Assembly: GCA_030762175.1 (NCBI GenBank)
Contig: CM060834.1
Coordinates: 65,887,501 to 65,951,500 of the forward strand
DNA: 64,000 bases
Direction: 5' to 3'
DNA from: Metallyticus violacea
Taxonomy: Eukaryota; Arthropoda; Insecta; Mantodea; Metallyticidae
Shown here: in pieces, positions 12,046-26,100 of the stretch
Position numbering within the stretch: position 1 is the stretch's first letter
How the letters are laid out: the number at the start of each line of letters is the position of its first letter
Position numbers and translations under genes: made by a program
Notes under the pieces: generated by a model
The model's database searches: none
What the model was told of the DNA's origin: nothing
The model's input: the letters and a program-made list of their open reading frames with translations, nothing else

Positions 12046-13647
12046 TCTTTCATTATACTAGTTTGATAGCCTCAGACAAGCATATTATGCGCAAAGAATC
12101 TCGAAAAGAAAAAAATTTTTTTTCGAAATTTGGAAACTTCCTTAGAATCACTTTTTTTCCATTCTTATTTGACATAAGTTGTTCTCTTTCATTATACTTG
12201 TTTGATAGCCTTAGACAAGCATATTATGCGCAAAGAATCTCGAAAACAAAAAAATTTTTTTTCGAAGTTTGGAAACTTCGTTAGAATCACTTTTTTTCCG
12301 TTCTTATTTAAGATTACTGGTTCTCTTTCATTATACTAGTTTGATAGCCTCAGACAAGCATATTATGCGCAAAGAATCTCGAAAAAAAAAAAATTTTTTT
12401 TCGAAGTTTGGAAACTACGTTAGAATCACTTTTTTTCCGTTCTTATTTGAGATAACTTGTTCTCTTTCATTATACTAGTTTGACAGCCTTAGACAAGCAT
12501 ATTATGCGCAAAGAATCTCGAAAAGAAAAAAATTTTTTTTCGAAGTTTAGAAACTTCCTTAGAATCACTTTTTTTCCATTCTTATTTGAGATAACTTGTT
12601 CTCTTTCATTATACTTGTTTGATAGCCTTAGACAAGCATATTATGCGCAAAGAATCTCAAAAAGAAAAAAATTTTTTTTCGAAGTTTGGAAACTTCCTTA
12701 GAATCACTTTTTACCATTCTTATTTGAGATAACTTGTTCTCTTTCATTATACTAGTTTGATAGCCTCAGACAAGCATATTATGCGCAAAGAATCTCGAAA
12801 AGAAAAAAATTTTTTTTCGAAGTTTGGAAACTTCCTTAGAATCACTTTTTTTCCATTCTTATTTGAGATAACTTGTTCTCTTTCATTATACTAGTTTGAT
12901 AGCCTTAGACAAGCATATTATGCGCAAAGAAGCTCGAAAAGAAAAAAATTTTTTTTCGAAGTTTGGAAACTTCGTTAGAATCACTTTTTTTCCGTTCTTA
13001 TTTGAGATAACTGGTTCTCTTTCATTATACTAGTTTGATAGCGTCAGACAAGCATATTATGCGCAAAGAATCTCGAAAAGAAAAAAATTTTTTTTCGAAG
13101 TTTGGAAACCTCGTTAGAATCACTTTTTTTCCGTTCTTATTTGAGATAACTGGTTCTCTTTCATTATACTAGTTTGATTGCCTCAGACAAGCATATTATG
13201 CGCAAAGAATCTCGAAAAGAAAAAAATTTTTTTTCGAAGTTTGGAAACTTCCTTAGAATCACATTTTTTCCATTCTTATTTGAAATAACTTGTTCTCTTT
13301 CATTATACTAGTTTGATAGCCTCTGACAAGCATATTATGCGCAAAGAATCTCGAAAAGAAAAAAATTTTTTTTCGAAGTTCGGAAACTTCCTTAGAATCA
13401 CTTTTTTTCCATTCTTATTTGAGATAACTTGTTCTCTTTCATTATACTAGTTTGATAGCCTATGACAAGCATATTATGCGCAAAGAATTTCGAAAAGAAA
13501 AAAATTTTTTTTCCAAGATTGGAAACCTCGTTAGAATCACTTTTTTTCCGTTCTTATTTGAGATCACTGGTTCTCTTTCATTATACTAGTTTGATAGCCT
13601 CAGAAAAGCATAGGTGTGCGCAAAGAATCTCGAAAAGAAAAAAATTT
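9621..13647 (+). repeat. 4,027-bp (29-monomer) unit, copy 1
   Basis: Bases 9621-13093 match 13648-17120 at an offset of 4,027 bp, the sum of 13-monomer (1,805 bp) and 16-monomer (2,222 bp) intervals between successive GACAGCCTTAG markers. Differences seen include CTCTGAC/CTTAGAC near 10811/14838 and AAGAATCTC/AAGTATCTC near 10430/14457. The last 554 bp (13094-13647), with the ATAGGTGTGCGC marker at 13608, are not in the second copy. Confidence 0.8.
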
Positions 13648-16600
13648 TTTTTCGAAGATTGGAAACCTCGTTAGAATCACTTTTTTTCCGTTCTTATTTG
13701 AGATAACTGGTTCTCTTTCATTATACTGGTTTGATTGCCTCAGACAAGCATATTATGCGCAAAGAATCTCGAAAAGAAAAAAATTTTTTTTCGAAGTTTG
13801 GAAACTTCCTTAGAATCACTTTTTTTCCATTCTTATTTGAGATAACTTGTTCTCTTTCATTATACTTGTTTGATAGCCTTAGACAAGCATATTATGCGCA
13901 AAGAATCTCGAAAAGAAAAAAATTTTTTTTCGAAGTTTGGAAACTTCGTTAGAATCACTTTTTTTCCGTTCTTATTTAAGATCACTGGTTCTCTTTCATT
14001 ATACTATTTTGATAGCCTCAGACAAGCATATTATGCGCAAAGAATCTCGAAAAAAAAAAAATTTTTTTTCGAAGTTTGGAAACTTTGTTAGAATCCCTTT
14101 TTTCCGTTCTTATTTGAGATAACTTGTTCTCTTTCATTATACTAGTTTGATAGCCTTAGACAAGCATATTATGCGCAAAGAATCTCGAAAAGAAAAAAAT
14201 TTTTTTCGAAGTTTGGAAACTTTGTTAGAATCACTTTTTTTCCGTTCTTATTTGAGATAACTGGTTCTCTTTCATTATACTAGTTTGACAGCCTTAGACA
14301 AGCATATTATGCGCAAAGAATCTCGAAAAGAAAAAAATTTTTTTTCGAAGTTTAGAAACTTCCTTAGAATCACTTTTTTTCCATTCTTATTTGAGATAAC
14401 TTGTTCTCTTTCATTATACTTGTTTGATAGCCTTAGACAAGCATATTATGCGCAAAGTATCTCAAAAAGAAAAAAATTTTTTTTCGAAGTTTGGAAACTT
14501 CCTTAGAATCACTTTTTACCATTCTTATTTGAGATAACTTGTTCTCTTTCATTATACTAGTTTGATAGCCTCAGACAAGCATATTATGCGCAAAGAATCT
14601 CGAAAAGAAAAAAATTTTTTTTCGAAGTTTGGAAACTTCCTTAGAATCACTTTTTTTCCATTCTTATTTGAGATAACTTGTTCTCTTTCATTATACTAGT
14701 TTGATAGCCTTAGACAAGCATATTATGCGCAAAGAAGCTCGAAAAGAAAAAAATTTTTTTTCGAAGTTTGGAAACTTCGTTAGAATCACTTTTTTTCCGT
14801 TCTTATTTGAGATAACTGGTTCTCTTTCATTATACTAGTTTGATAGCCTTAGACAAGCATATTATGCGCAAAGAATCTCGAAAAGAAAAAAATTTTTTTT
14901 CGAAGTTTGGAAACTTCGTTAGAATCACTTTTTTTCCGTTCTTATTTGAGATAACTGGTTCTCTTTCATTATACTAGTTTGATAGCGTCAGACAAGCATA
15001 TTATGCGCAAAGAATCTCGAAAAGAAAAAAATTTTTTTTCGAAGTTTGGAAACTTCGTTAGAATCACTTTTTTTCCGTTCTTATTTGAGATAACTTGTTC
15101 TCTTTCATTATACTTGTTTGATAGCCTTAGACAAGCATATTATGCGCAAAGAATCTCGAAAAGAAAAAATTTTTTTTCGAAGTTTGGAAACTTCGTTGGA
15201 ATCACATTTTTTCCGTTCTTATTTAAGATTACTGGTTCTCTTTCATTATACTAGTTTGATAGCTTCAGGCAAGCATATTATGCGCAAAGAATGTCGAAAA
15301 GAAAAAAAAATTTTATTTCGAAGTTTGGAAACTTCGTTAGAATCACTTTTTTTCCGTTCTTATTTGAGATAACTGGTTCTCTTTCATTATACTACTTTGA
15401 TAGCCTCAGAAAAGCATATTATGCGCAAAGAATCTCGAAAAGAAAAATATCTTTTTTCGAAGATTGGAAACCTCGTTAGAATCACTTTTTTTCCGTTCTT
15501 ATTTGAGATAACTGGTTCTCTTTCATTATACTAGTTTGATTGCCTCAGACAAGCATATTATGCGCAAAGAATCTCGAAAAGAAAAAAATTTTTTTTCGAA
15601 GTTTGGAAACTTCCTTAGAATCACTTTTTTTCCATTCTTATTTGAGATAACTTGTTCTCTTTCATTATACTTGTTTGATAGCCTTAGACAAGCATATTAT
15701 GCGCAAAGAATCTCGAAAAGAAAAAAATTTTTTTTCGAAGTTTGGAAACTTCGTTAGAATCACTTTTTTTCCGTTCTTATTTAAGATCACTGGTTCTCTT
15801 TCATTATACTATTTTGATAGCCTCAGACAAGCATATTATGCGCAAAGAATCTCGAAAAAAAAAAAATTTTTTTTCGAAGTTTGGAAACTTTGTTAGAATC
15901 CCTTTTTTCCGTTCTTATTTGAGATAACTTGTTCTCTTTCATTATACTAGTTTGATAGCCTTAGACAAGCATATTATGCGCAAAGAATCTCGAAAAGAAA
16001 AAAATTTTTTTCGAAGTTTGGAAACTTTGTTAGAATCACTTTTTTTCCGTTCTTATTTGAGATAACTGGTTCTCTTTCATTATACTAGTTTGATAGCCTC
16101 AGACAAGCATATTATGCGCAAAGAATCTCGAAAAGAAAAAAATTTTTTTTCGAAATTTGGAAACTTCCTTAGAATCACTTTTTTTCCATTCTTATTTGAC
16201 ATAAGTTGTTCTCTTTCATTATACTTGTTTGATAGCCTTAGACAAGCATATTATGCGCAAAGAATCTCGAAAACAAAAAAATTTTTTTTCGAAGTTTGGA
16301 AACTTCGTTAGAATCACTTTTTTTCCGTTCTTATTTAAAATTACTGGTTCTCTTTCATTATACTAGTTTGATAGCCTCAGACAAGCATATTATGCGCAAA
16401 GAATCTCGAAAAAAAAAAAATTTTTTTTCGAAGTTTGGAAACTACGTTAGAATCACTTTTTTTCCGTTCTTATTTGAGATAACTTGTTCTCTTTCATTAT
16501 ACTAGTTTGACAGCCTTAGACAAGCATATTATGCGCAAAGAATCTCGAAAAGAAAAAAATTTTTTTTCGAAGTTTAGAAACTTCCTTAGAATCACTTTTT

Positions 16601-17120
16601 TTCCATTCTTATTTGAGATAACTTGTTCTCTTTCATTATACTTGTTTGATAGCCTTAGACAAGCATATTATGCGCAAAGAATCTCAAAAAGAAAAAAATT
16701 TTTTTTCGAAGTTTGGAAACTTCCTTAGAATCACTTTTTACCATTCTTATTTGAGATAACTTGTTCTCTTTCATTATACTAGTTTGATAGCCTCAGACAA
16801 GCATATTATGCGCAAAGAATCTCGAAAAGAAAAAAATTTTTTTTCGAAGTTTGGAAACTTCCTTAGAATCACTTTTTTTCCATTCTTATTTGAGATAACT
16901 TGTTCTCTTTCATTATACTAGTTTGATAGCCTTAGACAAGCATATTATGCGCAAAGAAGCTCGAAAAGAAAAAAATTTTTTTTCGAAGTTTGGAAACTTC
17001 GTTAGAATCACTTTTTTTCCGTTCTTATTTGAGATAACTGGTTCTCTTTCATTATACTAGTTTGATAGCGTCAGACAAGCATATTATGCGCAAAGAATCT
17101 CGAAAAGAAAAAAATTTTTT
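13648..17120 (+). repeat. 4,027-bp unit, copy 2
   Basis: This is the second copy of 9621-13093. It ends exactly where the 10,830-bp copy 2 begins (17121), so one breakpoint serves both repeats. The pair appears again within the 10.8-kb copy 2 at about 20451-27687. Confidence 0.8.
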
Positions 17121-20100
17121 TTCGAAGGTTTGAATATTCGTTAGAATCACTTTTTTTCCGTTCTTATTTGAGATAACTGGTTCTCTTTCATTATACTACT
17201 TTGATAGCCTCAGAAAAGCATATTATGCGCAAAGAATCTCGAAAAGAAAAATATTTTTTTTCGAAGATTGGAAACCTCGTTAGAATTACTTTTTTTCCGT
17301 TCTTATTTGAGATAACTGGTTCTCTTTCATTATACTAGTTTGATAGCCTCAGACAAGCATATTATGCGCAAAGAATCTCGAAAAGAAAAAAATTTTTGTC
17401 GAAGTTTGGAAACTTCCTTAGAATCACTTTTTTTCCATTCTTATTTGAGATAACTTGTTCTCTTTCATTATACTAGTTTAATAGCCTTAGACAAGCATAT
17501 TATGCGCAAAGAATCTCGAAAAGAAAAAAATTTTTTTTCGAAGTTTGGAAACTTCGTTAGAATCACTTTTTTTCCGTTCTTATTTGAGATAAATGGTTCT
17601 CTTTCATTATACTAGTTTGATAGCCTCAGACAAGCATATTATGCGCAAAGAATCTCGAAAAGAAAAAAATTTTTTTTCGAAGTTTGGAAACTTCCTTAGA
17701 ATCACTTTTTTTCCATTCTTATTTGAGAAAACTTGTTCTCTTTCATTATACTTGTTTGATAGCCTTAGACAAGCATATTATGCGCAAAGAATCTCGAAAA
17801 GAAAAAAATTTTTTTTCGAAGTTTGGAAACTTCGTTAGAATCACTTTTTTTCCGTTCTTATTTAAGATTACTGGTTCTCGTTCATTATACTAGTTTGATA
17901 GCCTCAGACAAGCATATTATGCGCAAAGAATCTCGAAAAGAAAAAAATTTTTTTTCGAAGTTTGGAAACTTCGTTAGAATCACTTTTTTTCCGTTCTTAT
18001 TTGAGATAACTGGTTCTCTTTCATTATACTACTTTGATAGCCTCAGAAAAGCATATTATGCGCAAAGAATCTCGAAAAGAAAAATATCTTTTTTCGAAGA
18101 TTGGAAACCTCGTTAGAATCACTTTTTTTCCGTTCTTATTTGAGATAACTGGTTCTCTTTCATTATACTAGTTTGATTGCCTCAGACAAGCATATTATGC
18201 GCAAAGAATCTCGAAAAGAAAAAAATTTTTTTTCGAAGTTTGGAAACTTCGTTAGAATCACTTTTTTTCCGTTCTTATTTGAGATAACTGGTTCTCTTTC
18301 ATTATACTAGTTTGATAGCCTCAGACAAGCATATTATGCGCAAAGAATCTCGAAAAGAAAAAAATTTTTTTTCGAAGTTTGGAAACTTCCTTAGAATCAC
18401 TTTTTTTCCATTCTTATTTGAGATAACTTGTTCTCTTTCATTATACTTGTTTGATAGCCTTAGACAAGCATATTATGCGCAAAGAATCTCGAAAAGAAAA
18501 AGATTTTTTTTCGAAGTTTGGAAACTTCGTTAGAATCACTTTTTTTCCGTTCTTATTTAAGATCACTGGTTCTCTTTCATTATACTATTTTGATAGCCTC
18601 AGACAAGCATATTATGCGCAAAGAATCTCGAAAAAAAAAAAATTTTTTTTCGAAGTTTGGAAACTTAGTTAGAATCCCTTTTTTCCGTTCTTATTTGAGA
18701 TAACTTGTTCTCTTTCATTATACTAGTTTGATAGCCTTAGACAAGCATATTATGCGCAAAGAATCTCGAAAAGAAAAAAATTTTTTTCGAAGTTTGGAAA
18801 CTTTGTTAGAATCACTTTTTTTCCGTTCTTATTTGAGATAACTGGTTCTCTTTCATTATACTAGTTTGATAGCCTCAGACAAGCATATTATGCGCAAAGA
18901 ATCTCGAAAAGAAAAAAATTTTTTTTCGAAATTTGGAAACTTCCTTAGAATCACTTTTTTTCCATTCTTATTTGAGATAACTTGTTCTCTTTCATTATAC
19001 TTGTTTGATAGCCTTAGACAAGCATATTATGCGCAAAGAATCTCGAAAACAAAAAAATTTTTTTTCGAAGTTTGGAAACTTCGTTAGAATCACTTTTTTT
19101 CCGTTCTTATTTAAGATTACTGGTTCTCTTTCATTATACTAGTTTGATAGCCTCAGACAAGCATATTATGCGCAAAGAATCTCGAAAAAAAAAAAATTTT
19201 TTTTCGAAGTTTGGAAACTACGTTAGAATCACTTTTTTTCCGTTCTTATTTGAGATAACTTGTTCTCTTTCATTATACTAGTTTGACAGCCTTAGACAAG
19301 CATATTATGCGCAAAGAATCTCGAAAAGAAAAAAATTTTTTTTCGAAGTTTAGAAACTTCCTTAGAATCACTTTTTTTCCATTCTTATTTGAGATAACTT
19401 GTTCTCTTTCATTATACTTGTTTGATAGCCTTAGACAAGCATATTATGCGCAAAGAATCTCAAAAAGAAAAAAATTTTTTTTCGAAGTTTGGAAACTTCC
19501 TTAGAATCACTTTTTACCATTCTTATTTGAGATAACTTGTTCTCTTTCATTATACTAGTTTGATGGCCTCAGACAAGCATATTATGCGCAAAGAATCTCG
19601 AAAAGAAAAAAATTTTTTTTCGAAGTTTGGAAACTTCCTTAGAATCACTTTTTTTCCATTCGTATTTGAGATAACTTGTTCTCTTTCATTATACTAGTTT
19701 GATAGCCTTAGACAAGCATATTATGCGCAAAGAATCTCGAAAAGAAAAAAATTTTTTTTCGAAGTTTGGAAACTTCGTTAAAATCACTTTTTTTTCGTTC
19801 TTATTTAAGATAACTTGTTCTCTTTCATTATACTAGTTTGATAGCCTTAGACAAGCATATTATGCGCAAAGAATCTCGAAAAGAAAAAAATTTTTTTTCG
19901 AAGTTTGGAAACTTCGTTAGAATCACTTTTTTTCCGTTCTTATTTGAGATAACTGGTTCTCTTTCATTATACTAGTTTGATAGCGTCAGACAAGCATATT
20001 ATGCGCAAAGAATCTCGAAAAGAAAAAAATTTTTTTTCGAAGTTTGGAAACTTCGTTAGAATCACTTTTTTTCCGTTCTTATTTGAGATAACTTGTTCTC

Positions 20101-23100
20101 TTTCATTATACTTGTTTGATAGCCTTAGACAAGCATATTATGCGCAAAGAATCTCGAAAAGAAAAAATTTTTTTTCGAAGTTTGGAAACTTCGTTGGAAT
20201 CACATTTTTTCCGTTCTTATTTAAGATTACTGGTTCTCTTTCATTATACTAGTTTGATAGCTTCAGGCAAGCATATTATGCGCAAAGAATGTCGAAAAGA
20301 AAAAAAAATTTTATTTCGAAGTTTGGAAACTTCGTTAGAATCACTTTTTTTCCGTTCTTATTTGAGATAACTGGTTCTCTTTCATTATACTACTTTGATA
20401 GCCTCAGAAAAGCATATTATGCGCAAAGAATCTCGAAAAGAAAAATATCTTTTTTCGAAGATTGGAAACCTCGTTAGAATCACTTTTTTTCCGTTCTTAT
20501 TTGAGATAACTGGTTCTCTTTCATTATACTAGTTTGATTGCCTCAGACAAGCATATTATGCGCAAAGAATCTCGAAAAGAAAAAAATTTTTTTTCGAAGT
20601 TTGGAAACTTCCTTAGAATCACTTTTTTTCCATTCTTATTTGAGATAACTTGTTCTCTTTCATTATACTTGTTTGATAGCCTTAGACAAGCATATTATGC
20701 GCAAAGAATCTCGAAAAGAAAAAAATTTTTTTTCGAAGTTTGGAAACTTCGTTAGAATCACTTTTTTTCCGTTCTTATTTAAGATCACTGGTTCTCTTTC
20801 ATTATACTATTTTGATAGCCTCAGACAAGCATATTATGCGCAAAGAATCTCGAAAAAAAAAAAATTTTTTTTCGAAGTTTGGAAACTTTGTTAGAATCCC
20901 TTTTTTCCGTTCTTATTTGAGATAACTTGTTCTCTTTCATTATACTAGTTTGATAGCCTTAGACAAGCATATTATGCGCAAAGAATCTCGAAAAGAAAAA
21001 AATTTTTTTCGAAGTTTGGAAACTTTGTTAGAATCACTTTTTTTCCGTTCTTATTTGAGATAACTGGTTCTCTTTCATTATACTAGTTTGACAGCCTTAG
21101 ACAAGCATATTATGCGCAAAGAATCTCGAAAAGAAAAAAATTTTTTTTCGAAGTTTAGAAACTTCCTTAGAATCACTTTTTTTCCATTCTTATTTGAGAT
21201 AACTTGTTCTCTTTCATTATACTTGTTTGATAGCCTTAGACAAGCATATTATGCGCAAAGAATCTCAAAAAGAAAAAAATTTTTTTTCGAAGTTTGGAAA
21301 CTTCCTTAGAATCACTTTTTACCATTCTTATTTGAGATAACTTGTTCTCTTTCATTATACTAGTTTGATAGCCTCAGACAAGCATATTATGCGCAAAGAA
21401 TCTCGAAAAGAAAAAAATTTTTTTTCGAAGTTTGGAAACTTCCTTAGAATCACTTTTTTTCCATTCTTATTTGAGATAACTTGTTCTCTTTCATTATACT
21501 AGTTTGATAGCCTTAGACAAGCATATTATGCGCAAAGAAGCTCGAAAAGAAAAAAATTTTTTTTCGAAGTTTGGAAACTTCGTTAGAATCACTTTTTTTC
21601 CGTTCTTATTTGAGATAACTGGTTCTCTTTCATTATACTAGTTTGATAGCCTCTGACAAGCATATTATGCGCAAAGAATCTCGAAAAGAAAAAAATTTTT
21701 TTTCGAAGTTTGGAAACTTCGTTAGAATCACTTTTTTTCCGTTCTTATTTGAGATAACTGGTTCTCTTTCATTATACTAGTTTGATAGCGTCAGACAAGC
21801 ATATTATGCGCAAAGAATCTCGAAAAGAAAAAAATTTTTTTTCGAAGTTTGGAAACTTCGTTAGAATCACTTTTTTTCCGTTCTTATTTGAGATAACTTG
21901 TTCTCTTTCATTATACTTGTTTGATAGCCTTAGACAAGCATATTATGCGCAAAGAATCTCGAAAAGAAAAAATTTTTTTTCGAAGTTTGGAAACTTCGTT
22001 GGAATCACATTTTTTCCGTTCTTATTTAAGATTACTGGTTCTCTTTCATTATACTAGTTTGATAGCTTCAGGCAAGCATATTATGCGCAAAGAATGTCGA
22101 AAAGAAAAAAAAATTTTATTTCGAAGTTTGGAAACTTCGTTAGAATCACTTTTTTTCCGTTCTTATTTGAGATAACTGGTTCTCTTTCATTATACTACTT
22201 TGATAGCCTCAGAAAAGCATATTATGCGCAAAGAATCTCGAAAAGAAAAATATCTTTTTTCGAAGATTGGAAACCTCGTTAGAATCACTTTTTTTCCGTT
22301 CTTATTTGAGATAACTGGTTCTCTTTCATTATACTAGTTTGATTGCCTCAGACAAGCATATTATGCGCAAAGAATCTCGAAAAGAAAAAAATTTTTTTTC
22401 GAAGTTTGGAAACTTCCTTAGAATCACTTTTTTTCCATTCTTATTTGAGATAACTTGTTCTCTTTCATTATACTTGTTTGATAGCCTTAGACAAGCATAT
22501 TATGCGCAAAGAATCTCGAAAAGAAAAAAATTTTTTTTCGAAGTTTGGAAACTTCGTTAGAATCACTTTTTTTCCGTTCTTATTTAAGATCACTGGTTCT
22601 CTTTCATTATACTATTTTGATAGCCTCAGACAAGCATATTATGCGCAAAGAATCTCGAAAAAAAAAAAATTTTTTTTCGAAGTTTGGAAACTTTGTTAGA
22701 ATCCCTTTTTTCCGTTCTTATTTGAGATAACTTGTTCTCTTTCATTATACTAGTTTGATAGCCTTAGACAAGCATATTATGCGCAAAGAATCTCGAAAAG
22801 AAAAAAATTTTTTTCGAAGTTTGGAAACTTTGTTAGAATCACTTTTTTTCCGTTCTTATTTGAGATAACTGGTTCTCTTTCATTATACTAGTTTGATAGC
22901 CTCAGACAAGCATATTATGCGCAAAGAATCTCGAAAAGAAAAAAATTTTTTTTCGAAATTTGGAAACTTCCTTAGAATCACTTTTTTTCCATTCTTATTT
23001 GACATAAGTTGTTCTCTTTCATTATACTTGTTTGATAGCCTTAGACAAGCATATTATGCGCAAAGAATCTCGAAAACAAAAAAATTTTTTTTCGAAGTTT

Positions 23101-26100
23101 GGAAACTTCGTTAGAATCACTTTTTTTCCGTTCTTATTTAAGATTACTGGTTCTCTTTCATTATACTAGTTTGATAGCCTCAGACAAGCATATTATGCGC
23201 AAAGAATCTCGAAAAAAAAAAAATTTTTTTTCGAAGTTTGGAAACTACGTTAGAATCACTTTTTTTCCGTTCTTATTTGAGATAACTTGTTCTCTTTCAT
23301 TATACTAGTTTGACAGCCTTAGACAAGCATATTATGCGCAAAGAATCTCGAAAAGAAAAAAATTTTTTTTCGAAGTTTAGAAACTTCCTTAGAATCACTT
23401 TTTTTCCATTCTTATTTGAGATAACTTGTTCTCTTTCATTATACTTGTTTGATAGCCTTAGACAAGCATATTATGCGCAAAGAATCTCAAAAAGAAAAAA
23501 ATTTTTTTTCGAAGTTTGGAAACTTCCTTAGAATCACTTTTTACCATTCTTATTTGAGATAACTTGTTCTCTTTCATTATACTAGTTTGATAGCCTCAGA
23601 CAAGCATATTATGCGCAAAGAATCTCGAAAAGAAAAAAATTTTTTTTCGAAGTTTGGAAACTTCCTTAGAATCACTTTTTTTCCATTCTTATTTGAGATA
23701 ACTTGTTCTCTTTCATTATACTAGTTTGATAGCCTTAGACAAGCATATTATGCGCAAAGAAGCTCGAAAAGAAAAAAATTTTTTTTCGAAGTTTGGAAAC
23801 TTCGTTAGAATCACTTTTTTTCCGTTCTTATTTGAGATAACTGGTTCTCTTTCATTATACTAGTTTGATAGCGTCAGACAAGCATATTATGCGCAAAGAA
23901 TCTCGAAAAGAAAAAAATTTTTTTTCGAAGTTTGGAAACCTCGTTAGAATCACTTTTTTTCCGTTCTTATTTGAGATAACTGGTTCTCTTTCATTATACT
24001 AGTTTGATTGCCTCAGACAAGCATATTATGCGCAAAGAATCTCGAAAAGAAAAAAATTTTTTTTCGAAGTTTGGAAACTTCCTTAGAATCACATTTTTTC
24101 CATTCTTATTTGAAATAACTTGTTCTCTTTCATTATACTAGTTTGATAGCCTCTGACAAGCATATTATGCGCAAAGAATCTCGAAAAGAAAAAAATTTTT
24201 TTTCGAAGTTCGGAAACTTCCTTAGAATCACTTTTTTTCCATTCTTATTTGAGATAACTTGTTCTCTTTCATTATACTAGTTTGATAGCCTATGACAAGC
24301 ATATTATGCGCAAAGAATTTCGAAAAGAAAAAAATTTTTTTTCCAAGATTGGAAACCTCGTTAGAATCACTTTTTTTCCGTTCTTATTTGAGATCACTGG
24401 TTCTCTTTCATTATACTAGTTTGATAGCCTCAGAAAAGCATAGGTGTGCGCAAAGAATCTCGAAAAGAAAAAAATTTTTTTTCGAAGATTGGAAACCTCG
24501 TTAGAATCACTTTTTTTCCGTTCTTATTTGAGATAACTGGTTCTCTTTCATTATACTGGTTTGATTGCCTCAGACAAGCATATTATGCGCAAAGAATCTC
24601 GAAAAGAAAAAAATTTTTTTTCGAAGTTTGGAAACTTCCTTAGAATCACTTTTTTTCCATTCTTATTTGAGATAACTTGTTCTCTTTCATTATACTTGTT
24701 TGATAGCCTTAGACAAGCATATTATGCGCAAAGAATCTCGAAAAGAAAAAAATTTTTTTTCGAAGTTTGGAAACTTCGTTAGAATCACTTTTTTTCCGTT
24801 CTTATTTAAGATCACTGGTTCTCTTTCATTATACTATTTTGATAGCCTCAGACAAGCATATTATGCGCAAAGAATCTCGAAAAAAAAAAAATTTTTTTTC
24901 GAAGTTTGGAAACTTTGTTAGAATCCCTTTTTTCCGTTCTTATTTGAGATAACTTGTTCTCTTTCATTATACTAGTTTGATAGCCTTAGACAAGCATATT
25001 ATGCGCAAAGAATCTCGAAAAGAAAAAAATTTTTTTCGAAGTTTGGAAACTTTGTTAGAATCACTTTTTTTCCGTTCTTATTTGAGATAACTGGTTCTCT
25101 TTCATTATACTAGTTTGACAGCCTTAGACAAGCATATTATGCGCAAAGAATCTCGAAAAGAAAAAAATTTTTTTTCGAAGTTTAGAAACTTCCTTAGAAT
25201 CACTTTTTTTCCATTCTTATTTGAGATAACTTGTTCTCTTTCATTATACTTGTTTGATAGCCTTAGACAAGCATATTATGCGCAAAGTATCTCAAAAAGA
25301 AAAAAATTTTTTTTCGAAGTTTGGAAACTTCCTTAGAATCACTTTTTACCATTCTTATTTGAGATAACTTGTTCTCTTTCATTATACTAGTTTGATAGCC
25401 TCAGACAAGCATATTATGCGCAAAGAATCTCGAAAAGAAAAAAATTTTTTTTCGAAGTTTGGAAACTTCCTTAGAATCACTTTTTTTCCATTCTTATTTG
25501 AGATAACTTGTTCTCTTTCATTATACTAGTTTGATAGCCTTAGACAAGCATATTATGCGCAAAGAAGCTCGAAAAGAAAAAAATTTTTTTTCGAAGTTTG
25601 GAAACTTCGTTAGAATCACTTTTTTTCCGTTCTTATTTGAGATAACTGGTTCTCTTTCATTATACTAGTTTGATAGCCTTAGACAAGCATATTATGCGCA
25701 AAGAATCTCGAAAAGAAAAAAATTTTTTTTCGAAGTTTGGAAACTTCGTTAGAATCACTTTTTTTCCGTTCTTATTTGAGATAACTGGTTCTCTTTCATT
25801 ATACTAGTTTGATAGCGTCAGACAAGCATATTATGCGCAAAGAATCTCGAAAAGAAAAAAATTTTTTTTCGAAGTTTGGAAACTTCGTTAGAATCACTTT
25901 TTTTCCGTTCTTATTTGAGATAACTTGTTCTCTTTCATTATACTTGTTTGATAGCCTTAGACAAGCATATTATGCGCAAAGAATCTCGAAAAGAAAAAAT
26001 TTTTTTTCGAAGTTTGGAAACTTCGTTGGAATCACATTTTTTCCGTTCTTATTTAAGATTACTGGTTCTCTTTCATTATACTAGTTTGATAGCTTCAGGC

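Larger units (their letters stand above)
6291..17120 (+). repeat. 10,830-bp (78-monomer) higher-order unit, copy 1
   Basis: Bases 6291-16857 match 17121-27687 at a constant offset of 10,830 bp. Private variants are shared between the copies, for example TTTAAAATTACTGG near 16337/27167, AAAGTATCTCAAAAAG near 14457/25287 and TTCGGAAAC near 13380/24210. Only two base differences were found by eye, T7282/G18112 and T7707/C18537. The last 263 bp (16858-17120) are absent from copy 2. The left junction lies in the TTTCGAAGG segment, where the sequences before 6291 and 17121 differ. Confidence 0.9.
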
